Assembly: GCA_023374025.1 (NCBI GenBank)
Contig: SIJG01000004.1
Span: forward strand, 2,353,226 to 2,417,225
Direction: 5' to 3'
Origin: Heterodera schachtii
Lineage: Eukaryota > Nematoda > Chromadorea > Rhabditida > Heteroderidae
Length of the DNA stretch: 64,000 nt
Each line of letters opens with the position of its first letter. Positions within the stretch are counted from its first letter, which is position 1. The notes beneath the pieces were generated by a model. The model ran no database searches, had not been told where the DNA came from, and saw only the letters and a list, made by a program, of their open reading frames with translations. Positions 1 to 10,135 of the stretch are shown here, piece by piece. The position numbers were made by a program, and so were the translations under genes.

Positions 1-1153
1 TGCTTCGACATGTGTCCGTCGCCCCTCTCGGCCGATTCGGTCGGCCAAAACCATTAAATAAGCTGGCCAAATTAATCACCAGCAATCGCTTGTGGGATAG
101 ATCAGCCCCGAGAGCCGAATCATTGACGATTTGGGGACAGATTAATCCGTGTTTCCCTCACAGGTGTTTTCCTTGTTTTTAAATGAATTGCTTCTCAAAA
201 CTATCCCATTCGATCGTTCATTTACTACATTTTCATTTAGTTTTATATCCCAAAACAACGCATCATTCAATCAATCGCTTCGAGTGATCGCTGTCGTATG
301 TCCATTTTATTTTATTGCTTTTTTATTGGCCAATCGGATGGAAAAGTTTATTTGCCATTTTGTGATAATCCGATCGGATGAAAGAGAAAGGACAAAGACA
401 GACCAAAGACAGCAAAAACAACGAACGATCAGAGAGAAAGCCGAGAAGGAAGTGAAAGGAGAGACGCTCACAGAAGGAATTGAATCAAATGGGCTTCTTC
501 ATTTTTTGGTATTTATCTTCTGCTTAAAGACAAAAGACAAAGAGAGAGAGGGACAGAGAAGTGAATGAGGAAAATGAGAGAATGGTGAGCAGGGAAAAAG
601 AGTGTGAAGAGATGGGATGGAAAGTGGAGAAAGAGAAGGGGACGAAAGGGGGGGGGGAGGGGTAAACAGTGACAGCGGCGGAGGGCTAACACCACACCAA
701 AGACAAAAGGCACATTTCGGCGGGTGGGCGGATGTCTTAGTGAATGCGCAGCCCTGGCCGTACTCCAGCCTAAGCTCTTTCCTTCAACCTGGCCCATCTG
801 TCCCTTGTTTTTTCTGATCGTTCCTTTCGTCTTTGCCCACTCTACTGAAATCTCTGACGGAAGCTCTCCAAGGGAAAGCGATCGAAAAGCACGGAACAGC
901 GCAAAAAGCAAAAGACACTGCGATTGGGGGGAGGGGGGGGGGCGGTGAGTCACTCACCCGTCGCTTCCCATTCTCGACACTTGATCAGAGAACCCTTGGC
1001 GTATTTATTCTGCTCCTTTCCTTCACCAACCCCAATTCAGTCGCGCCGTTATGTCCCAAAATCCAAGTTACACGCATCGTCCCCGCCCCGGAGGTTAGCG
1101 GTGGGAATTCGATTCGCTTATCAGACAGAGGCAACCGACCGATGGTTTAAGGG
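1..1153. other. Non-coding 5' region
   Basis: No convincing coding exon is visible. The stretch is A/T-rich at the left, purine-rich around 370-660, and carries G runs near 650-660 and 926-941. Open frames here have low-complexity translations and no recognisable domain. It presumably holds the promoter and 5' UTR of the calponin-like gene that starts at 1154. Confidence 0.5.
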
Positions 1154-1823
1154 ATGGCAGGGGCAGTGCTGGACAAGCAGAAGTCCAAATACAACGAGTT
1201 GGAAGGGCAATATCTGCTCGAGTGGATAAACGAAAAGGTGAAAGACTCGCAGATTTCCACTGACGGACAGCGCACGAATTTTTGGGAGCAATTGAAAGAT
1301 GGGACTTTGCTGTGCAGGTGAATGAATGGGCGGTGATCAGCGGACATCGAAAGCCATTGAAAATTTGGCAGGTTTTTGAATGCAGTGGAGCCCGGAATTG
1401 TGAAGAAAGTTATGAAGCCGATTTCAAATTTCAAGTGATTTTGCTGGTCATTTCCCTCCCTTTGCTCAATTCCCTCCCGTTCAGTTGTATGGAGAACATC
1501 AACCAATTTGTCAGCTTTATCTTTTTTTATATTTCTTTAACTCATAATTCAATTATTGGGTCGGCATAAGTTTTGTCCTATTTTGAGAGAGGCTTTTTTC
1601 TTAGGTAAGCGAGGCCCGTAAAATGGGAGTCATCGACCAAGAGACTTTCCAATCCGTGGATTTGCTTGAAGGCCGGGACCTTTTCTCTGTTTGTGTGACC
1701 CTCCAATCCCTGGCCAGAAAGGTATGAAAAAAAAATTGAATTTCTGCTGAAATGAACATCTTTCAGATGGAAAAATCACATGGAATTGCGCTTCCGAAGC
1801 AAGTGCCAAAGGATAAAATATGA
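1154..1823 (+). CDS. Calponin-homology (transgelin/calponin-like) protein
   Basis: Five exons phase together: 1154-1317, 1372-1434, 1485-1509, 1605-1721 and 1767-1823, giving about 141 residues. An in-frame TAA lies two codons upstream of the ATG, supporting the start. The protein is a single type-3 calponin homology domain: the motif [11 protein letters not shown] near residues 44-54, then [13 protein letters not shown], then [14 protein letters not shown], and a late [19 protein letters not shown] helix. Such proteins bind and cross-link F-actin in muscle and cytoskeleton. The chain stops soon after the CH domain, so the C-terminal calponin-like repeat of longer transgelins is absent in this model. 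The exon 3 donor is GTCAGC, a weaker than usual donor. Family is confident; which calponin paralogue is not. Confidence 0.85.
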
Positions 1824-2800
1824 AGGGAAGGAGGAGAGCAAAGGGAAGAGGAGGAGGAGAAGGAGGAGAAATTACGAAGGACAGACAGACAGACAATCAT
1901 CAAAAAGAGACATTCATTTCGTAGTGAAAAGGACACATTCAAACCAAACCCACTTCATCTTTTTCCCTCGTTTTGCTTTCTTTTCATTTATGTACAATAA
2001 AAATTGTTATGATTTCGTTCGAACTCATTTATATGCTGATCATTAAGGCTAGGAATCTAATAAAAAAAAATTTTTTTTTTTTGTTGCTTCAAAATGCCCT
2101 TAAATGACTTAAAAAGTATTTTACTTTTTCTAAGCAAAATTAATTGTTTTATAAATTTTGTTTAAAAAGGTTTTTTTTTTACTTTCTGCTAATTAATCAT
2201 GCCTTTTGGCACTTTTTAATGCATTTATATAGTTTTGATGGTTATCGTGTCTTAAATTCCCAGCCCCACTGATCATTGATCAATCAGTTGGATAAAAAAG
2301 ACAACAGATCCAATGGTATTCAATTGCCCCCCCCCATCGTCTTTTTCTCTCTCTCTCTCTTTCTGCTCTTAATTAATTTCTTTCTGTTTGTTCGATTTCA
2401 TTTTCCTCGTCTTCATCATATTCTTCACATGGTATGTTAAGCTCCAGAAAAGACAAATGCCCGTACTTTCGCCTTGCAAAATAAATTCGGTTATTCGTTT
2501 ATAAAGACCAATCAATAAGCGCTAAAAAACTTATGATCAAAAAATAATAAACGCCTTATAAAATTATTATCAAATCTACGAACTTCATCAAATAAAAAAT
2601 AATGAATTTTCTGATGTGCTTTTTCTAAGCAAGTGGACAAATCACAAAAAATGAACAAAAGTTAAAACTCACACCCATTCGGATGACTTATTGAACGAAT
2701 CCGTCGAAGCACGATAACGCTTTGATAAGAATCCATTGTCAAGAAAAACACATTGCGACTGGGGAATTTGAAACCGATGAAAGACCGCTTCTGTAAAAAA
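1824..2800. other. Intergenic, A/T-rich with a (CT)n tract
   Basis: No gene seen. The stretch contains poly-A/poly-T runs near 2060-2080 and 2170, a run of C near 2328 and a (CT)n microsatellite near 2343-2360. It separates the 3' ends of two convergent genes, the calponin-like gene and PrimPol. Confidence 0.5.
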
Positions 2801-4693
2801 TCAAAGGGTGACAAATAGGCAAAACCCTAAAAACCTACGAATTTGAGAGCGTAAATATTCGCACATTTCAACAGAAAGTGCAAAAGCAGGGGAAGAGAAA
2901 TTGGGACAATCGACTGAAAGGAATGGGAAAATCACAGAAGAAACTTGAGAATGGTGCGCCACTTTTATCAAAACACCGCTGAAGAAAATGGAAGGCGCGA
3001 AGGTCGACCACCCAATAGACATTGTTGTTTTGATGTTCCCGGCCACGGTTCAAACAAAAGCGCGAATTTGTGAGCTTAAAGTAAGGCACAATTAGAAAAG
3101 CATTGTGACATTTACCAAACAACTAATTCAGTAAGAGGTGAAAAAGGAAGTGATTATTGGACAGAGAAAGTTTTCCAAACGAAGAAAAACCGAAAATTTG
3201 ATAAGGGACACGAAAAAAACAATTCCAATAAAATTCTTCCAAGGCAATTAAAAAAATAGTTATAAATCCTACTTGGTATTGCAAATGGAACTCATGTTTT
3301 CCGTCTTTCTTGTCACCATTTGTCATCCTTTCGTCATTTTGTCCCAGCCAATATGTCCTAATAAATCGCCAAACTCGGATGCCTGCCTGCGGGTTGAACG
3401 CGCGGAATTTGCAAATCATAAACTGATCCAACAATGGGAAGGGCGAAGGTGGCGGCCCCCCGCCCAATTCGACGGTTTTGGCATCGGAACTATTCGTAGA
3501 ACAAACGCTGGCGGAAGTGGACTCAAAAGCAGGGCATGGCCTGTCAAATTCAAAGAGATTCGGTCTACAAAACATTCGATGACTTACAAATTTCGGTGAT
3601 CGTTGTCAAATTGGCATTTCCCATCAGAATCAGCAGCGATTGGGAATTGGTGACGCGTCATTTTCACTTTCACTTCCTTTTCAACCCTTTGAATTTCCTC
3701 TATTTTCTCAATGTCAATTAATTGCATAGTGTCGAAATTGAAGGGCGTAATAAGTGAATCTAAGAAGATTTGCGCATTTTTGGGCCCAACATTCGTTTTG
3801 CATCGATCATAATCTGATAAAAAAAGTAATTAGATTAAAGAACTCCCCAAAAGACACACAATCATAAAAAGTGCAATAGTCGGCCAGTCTCAAAATCTGC
3901 TCCTTGCCGCATTTACTGGACTGAAACAAACGGAAGTTTCTGTTCCTGGAGTACACGCTCAAGTCACAGATGTAAGCCGTCTTTTGCTCGCCGGTGCTGA
4001 CAATGCAACGCTTTTCTTTTTCGAAAATGCTAAAGAATGCAGGGGACTCAGTTAAGCTGAAAAAGTGGCGAACCTGCACAAATGCATGATGAGAAGTTTG
4101 AGGGTGACATTGTCCCTGAATAACATTTCCTCGCCATGTTTTTGCCCGTCTTTCGAATCCGTCGCTTCTGAAGAATCTTCGCGACGAATGTGCGCGATTA
4201 CATGTGCACTGAACTTCACTTCACTGGACGAGTCCAAAATGAGAAAGTCGCGTTTCGGATGCAATTTTATGCGGCAAAGGCGAAGCAAAAAGTCGCAGCA
4301 AATTGTCAGGAAATCGTCCATCATGGCCAAAGAGTCAATCCCGGGATTCAGTGCTCGATTGAACTCGAGGTCAAAGTACAGTCGACATGGCATCCGTTCG
4401 ATGATCAATTCGTAAAAATGTCGCGCACGGATCGGACACTCTCTGTACCAAAGGTAAAAATTGCGCAGCTCAGAGACAACGAATTTCCTACAGCCTAAAA
4501 ACAAAGCATGACCAGGGAAGTTCCAATGGATTTGTTGCAGTGATGCGCACTCACCAGGCTTAAAACTTGGATCCTCAAAGGCAAAAACTCGCATATTAGG
4601 CGACTCTTTCTTTTTCATTTTCTCAATCGCTTCGATCTGTCGCCATTCGATGGAAAATTTCTTGCGCAATAATTTAAGAGGGCCTGTTTCCAT
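2801..4693 (-). CDS. PRIMPOL: PrimPol (primase-polymerase, CCDC111 family)
   Basis: PrimPol is an archaeo-eukaryotic primase-superfamily enzyme that reprimes DNA synthesis past lesions in nucleus and mitochondria. All three catalytic motifs are visible: motif I YFDLEFN (DxE metal ligands), motif II KFSAHVI (SxH), and motif III DLSVYSRNRNFRLFQSSK. A SPFPLLDQF...GIRVWRF block and a C-terminal zinc-finger region (SRFCLNRGREH, then RCFDKIDC after splicing) follow as in the vertebrate protein. Phased exons are 4693-4555, 4494-4074, 4029-3860 and 3813-3588, then from 3540 leftward. The linker between WRF and the zinc finger is not fully resolved. The 60-nt intron at 4495-4554 is a multiple of three and stop-free; removing it restores the usual spacing. 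The gene lies 221 bp downstream of TPI on the same strand. Confidence 0.9.
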
Positions 4694-4914
4694 CTAAATA
4701 ATACTCCATGGGATGCGAAATAATAGTTTATTCAGATAAAATTGATATATAGTGAATTAAAACCATTAAGAGGAGCACCAACGAGATAAAGAATAATTTA
4801 CTGTATCGTTTTCTGTCATATCGTATAAATAAATGATTCCTTTTTATCATCTTACAATTAGTAGTAGTCCTAAGTCAATGTTTTCTTCCCCTTCACCAAT
4901 TGTTCGTTTCTTTT

Positions 4915-5865
<951 letters not shown>

Positions 5866-6068
5866 TACGGAATACAAAAAATCTGCTGAAAATATCTAAA
5901 TATGAAAGGTTTATTGGTAAAGAAGTAAAGGCTTGATTGCGAGTTGGTTTCACGGTAATAAACAGAATTGAGGCTCCGACGAAAACAAAAATAAAGTAAA
6001 AAATTACACAGATTTGCAGAGTTCAAAAAGAGTTTTCGAATGAGTTACTACTCTCTGGAAGTAAAGTT

Positions 6069-6424
6069 GGCTCTAGTGCACTTTATGAGTCCAATCGACT
6101 TTTATGAGTCCAATCAATGGTTTTTATACAATAACTTTGTTCGTGTTCGAATAAACCCTATCTTTTTGGTATCATTCGAAAGTACAAAGTCTAAATAATG
6201 TAATAATACGAGAAAGCAAGAAAATTTTAAACATTTCAAGAAAGTTACAAACAAAAATAATAAGTATTTACTTAATTAATCAAATCTTTTTTGGTAATTG
6301 CCTAAACGCTGCGATTTTATTTCGAATGATACCAAAAAGATAGGGTTTGTTCGAACATGAACAAAGTTATTGTATAAAAACCGAGTATTTTCAATTGATT
6401 GGACTCATAAAGTGCACTAGAGCC
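6069..6424. mobile_element. Palindromic MITE with 8-bp target duplication
   Basis: A 356-bp element flanked by perfect direct repeats GTAAAGTT (6061-6068 and 6425-6432). Its ends are inverted copies, identical over the outer 28 bp and beginning GGCTCTAGTGCACTTTATG. The arms stay complementary, imperfectly, for about 110 bp each, leaving a central spacer of about 130 bp. The left arm contains a short internal duplication of TTTATGAGTCCAATC. There is no coding capacity, so it is a non-autonomous DNA transposon. An 8-bp duplication is typical of hAT-type elements, but the termini are not the usual CAGGG, so the superfamily is unsure. Confidence 0.88.
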
Positions 6425-6766
6425 GTAAAGTTTTTAGTTTTTTTCCGATTTTTGAAATTAAATTATTGGTCCCTTGCAAATTAGGTAATATGAGGCGGGA
6501 GTCTGGGGTTACGGGATTAATTTCATACCATTTGGCACAAATTTAATGCTTTTTGGTTCAAAAAATAAAATATTTGGCATGTCAGGGAGCCGTTTGGAAT
6601 TATGAAGTTAGAATTTGTTTAAAAAATTTGGCATTTTTAAGATTTAAATCCATTTTTGGTAGGTAGTATTGTGTATTCTTTAAGTTTGTTTTATTAAATT
6701 TAATTTTTGTTAGTTTTTAGTCCATATTTTGGTCCATATTTGGCCATTTCTGAGCTTTTTAGTCCA

Positions 6767-7436
6767 TATACACGGCGATTCAATTTTGGTCTCCCAGTGC
6801 AAATAAGTTTATTATTTATTTAGTAATCAGAACGCCAAAACTTTGCAAATCTTAAAATTTTTTCGGGATTTTCCCTTGTAAAAATAGAAGAGCCGATCTC
6901 GAGTTAAAAACTAGACAGCTAAAAAATAAACTGTGATTTGATAGAGGGGGTCAAAATATTGGCCTATGCAAAATTTGAAGAAAATTTGACAACAGGAAAA
7001 ATTTTTTAACAAGGGTAAAAAATTTCAATACTTTAATCCTTTTTTAGCCAAGTGCGCTATTTAAGGCCAAATCAAATAAAACTTAGAATATTCTCCAGAA
7101 TTTTCCCTTCAAAATGAGCATAAAATGGTTTTATTTGATCTATTATTGACAAAGTTATAAGCTAAATAAATTTCATAAAAATCCATTCTAATAACTTGAT
7201 GCTGTACATAACCAACGATTTTTGAAAAGATTTTTTATTGACACGAAAACTTTTATTAAAAAAAAATAATTCTTCCTTCTTCTTTAAAAGCAGAAATTGA
7301 AATTAACACACAACATAAGGAGGATTTGAACCTGAGACCCCCCTTTTGGTGACTAACTCACAGACCACTAAGACGAAAAAACCAACTTAATTGTACTTGG
7401 AGCCCAAAATTGAATCGCCGTGTATAATTTCGAGCC
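6767..7436. mobile_element. Small inverted-repeat element sharing ends with the 19.5-22.4 kb transposon
   Basis: The left end (6767 onward) reads TATACACGGCGATTCAATTT and the right end (ending 7436) is its inverted copy, ...TTGAATCGCCGTGTATA. Both ends match the termini of the larger element at 19474-22449. About 100 bp inside the right end, on the minus strand, lies GGTTCAAATCCTCCTTATG, matching GGTTCAAGTCCTCCTTATG inside the left end of the large element. This looks like a tRNA-type B box. The interior has no open frame of note. It is best read as a non-autonomous derivative of the larger family. The target duplication is unclear, possibly just TA. Confidence 0.7.
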
Positions 7437-7502
7437 GTACTGATGGCACTATTTAGTCATTTTTAATTTTATTATTTGTGAATGGCCTGTTATTAATACA
7501 CC

Positions 7503-8199
7503 ATGGATATTCGATCTGACCAGCACCGGTATCCTTTTTGCATTGTTTGGACGCCAATCCCTCTCATCAGTTGGTTATTTCCCTTTGTTGGACACATTGG
7601 TATTGCAACTAGCAAAGGTACAAACAATTCTTTCCTTTTTGCAATATTAAATTTAAAGCTGCAGTTTTTTAAATTATATTTTTTGAGTAGAAAAGGAGAT
7701 AAGCGGATAATTACTAATTAAGTTCATTTAATTGCCAAGGTATAATTCGTGATTTTGCCGGCAGCAATTATGTCTCTGAGGACAATATGGCATTTGGATG
7801 GCCGACGCTTTATCATCAACTAAATCCTGAAAAAGTTAATGGAGGTTCAGAGGCATGGGATAATTCTGTGGCAGAAGCTAGCGATGTAACATCTTTTATT
7901 ATTCCAACGTCGAAATCGCCTTTTTAGGAATACAAACGTCGTTTACACAATTTGTTCCTTGACAATTGTCACTCGCACGTTTCACTTGCATTAAATACAA
8001 TGCGATACGACGGGAAAAGCAATTGGAATAACTTTCGGGTCGCAGCGGACATTAATTTACACGGGAAATTCGTCGGGTAGATTTTCTTCTTATTTAATTT
8101 CTACATTATTTTTTAAGCTTTTGTGGGTTCTTGCGACAGTTTTTGCCATTTTCTCTGATCCTTTTGATAATTGCTTTCGCATTATTTTTCTTAGTTTAA
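7503..8199 (+). CDS. TMEM222 family (DUF778) membrane protein
   Basis: Four exons phase cleanly: 7503-7617, 7740-7885, 7928-8076 and 8118-8199. The product closely follows the TMEM222 family: a start with YPFCIVWTPIPLISWLFP, then VIRDFAGSNYVSEDNMAFG, then the block EYKRRLHNLFLDNCHSHVSL containing a Cys-His pair, and a C-terminal hydrophobic helix LPFSLILLIIAFALFFLV. Length (about 160 residues) is close to family size. These proteins belong to the wider NlpC/P60-like papain fold group and their role is not established. The gene ends 133 bp before the U2A' gene on the same strand, a spacing compatible with co-transcription. Confidence 0.93.
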
Positions 8200-8332
8200 A
8201 ATAATGATTTAATTTGCTCTCCCATGTCATATACATTCAATGTGATGGTTGTCTATTCATTTACAGGGATATTTTTCAATAATAAATCCGTTTTTATTTA
8301 ATTTATTTTTTTGACTTGTTTTCTTAGTTACT

Positions 8333-9388
8333 ATGGTCCGTATTTCCGTTGATGTTGTCAATGATGCGTACCAGGTGGGCATCTTGTTAACTATTTTTGT
8401 TACGAAAATAGCGCAGAACTGAAAATGGCAATTTAAAATTTTCAGTTTATAAATCCGTGTAAGCAGCGCGAAATTTCCCTTCGGAATCTGCAAATTCCTA
8501 CCATTGAAAATCTCGGAGTTACCAGGGTAAGACAGAAATGCTGTTGTTATATCTAAAGTTTAATTAATAGGATCAATTCGATGTCATTGATTTGAGTGAC
8601 AATAATATTCGAAAATTGGACAATTTGCCGAGATTGAAACGTTTGGAAACTCTGCTTTTGCACAACAATCGTGTCGACTTTATTTCAAAGGAAATCGGAG
8701 ATCAATTGACGAAATTGTCCACCCTTGTGTTGACTAACAATAACCTGGCACAACTTGGTGATATTGACGTTTTGGTCTCCTGCCCTCGTTTAGAATATTT
8801 GAGGTGCCATTTTTCGTTTGTTCGTTAATTATTCAAATTTTCAGTCTCCAAGGGAACCCTTTGACCCATTTGCCCAAATATCGTCAGTACGTCATTTATA
8901 AACTGAAGAATGTTCGGGTTCCTCGATTATAAACGCATTCGCCTTGCGGTCAGTCATTTTTTGGCGGGGAGCGATGTTTTTCGTTTATTTAATCGGACAG
9001 ATACTACACTTAATCCCCCCTTAGGAACGCCAAGCAGCGAAGAAACTCTTTAAAGGTGAAAGCGGTGCGCGGCTGAAGAGCGAATTGGTGAAGCGTTCGC
9101 AGCAAATTTCGGAAGGAGGCGAAGAGACGGAACAGCCGCCGAAAAAGCGCGCGACGGAAGAGCAGAAAAAAATCAGAGTGAGTTGGAAATGAGCACAGCA
9201 GCAGAACAACTAGCAAAGGGACAAGAAAAGTAAAGTAATATTGGCCATGTCAGGAACTGATCTCCGGTGCCAAAACACTTGTGGACGTTGAACGAGTCCA
9301 ACAAATACTCCAAAGTGGCGAAGCCAACGGGACAGAGGAGCAGCAGAACGGCCAAAATGGGACAGACGTACACATGGAGGAGCAGTAG
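8333..9388 (+). CDS. mog-2: U2 small nuclear ribonucleoprotein A' (U2A')
   Basis: Leucine-rich-repeat protein that pairs with U2B'' on stem-loop IV of U2 snRNA in the spliceosome. The start MVRISVDVVNDAYQ and following exons give successive LRRs: IDLSDNNIRKLDNLPRL, LETLLLHNNRVDFIS, LSTLVLTNNNLAQLGDID and SLQGNPLTHLPKYRQYVIYK, then the LRR cap with VRVLDYKRI. A charged tail follows (KERQAAKKLFKGESG, then QPPKKRATEEQKKI) and ends at a TAG at 9386-9388. Gene order and length agree with the family. The symbol is borrowed from the C. elegans orthologue. Each LRR segment sits in or across short exons, as usual in worms. Confidence 0.94.
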
Positions 9389-10135
9389 TGATGAAGAGAG
9401 GACAACTTTGACCGATCCTAATGATAATGGGATTTGCTTTTTATGAAGCAATTTGATAAATTTTGTTGGAATTTTTAATACCTAAATTAAAAGTTAAGCC
9501 GTCTTTTTCTATTTATCGTATAAATTTCTTCTTAACTTACTATTTAATAAATTTCTAAGATAAATGGATGAACTTGTTCATTTCGACCCCAGCAGTGTGA
9601 GTTTTACTATTTGATTTCAGTACACTTATCCATGATAGCATAACTGGAAAAAGAGGGGTACAAGGGGTACAAGGCACCAACGTTTTTGTCCATTTTTCAA
9701 TAATTTTGTAAATGGGTTATCCCTTTCTCTGTAGATTTCTCTCTTTTCGGCAAATGCGTTGTCCGTTGATGATCAGAGCAGCAGCAGTATTGCCGAAGTC
9801 TGTTGCCCTTCTCTTTCTTTCATTTGGTGTGTTCTTTCCCAGGAAAGGCCTCTTTCGTCCGAGTCACAATTAGCCGCCCAAAAGTCAATTGGCACAGATC
9901 AGACGGAACATGGCGAAACAGACGGAAGGCGAGTGACAGAGACACCTTTAGGGGGTGGGCGAACAACCGAAGTCGAGATTTCATGGTTTCATCTTCCTTC
10001 CCCCCCAATTCGCTTCCTTATTTTGTCCCCTTTTTGTTAGTGCGCGGGAGAAGGTCACTCTATTTTTTAATGTGTGGGGAAGCCCTTGGCAAAACGAATT
10101 CGTTTAGATTTTCCACTTACCATCGAAGGAAAAAC
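9389..10135. other. Intergenic between U2A' and the PEHE-domain gene
   Basis: No supported exon. The first 300 bp are A/T-rich. A GGGGTACAAGG duplication lies near 9653-9670. Open frames from 9759 to 10040 have no recognisable domain; one of them runs in frame into the following gene, so an upstream start cannot be excluded. Confidence 0.4.

Noticed and set aside
2868..3122. Loss of the last zinc ligand in PrimPol (CFDKSG)
   Set aside because: This reading runs into an intron; splicing at GATAAAA|gtggcg to the TTTCAG acceptor gives CFDKIDC, restoring a cysteine.
3565..3587. A 23-nt GT-AG intron in PrimPol
   Set aside because: An acceptor 24 nt further on (TTTGACAG) keeps the same frame and gives a normal 47-nt intron, so the ultra-short intron is not needed.
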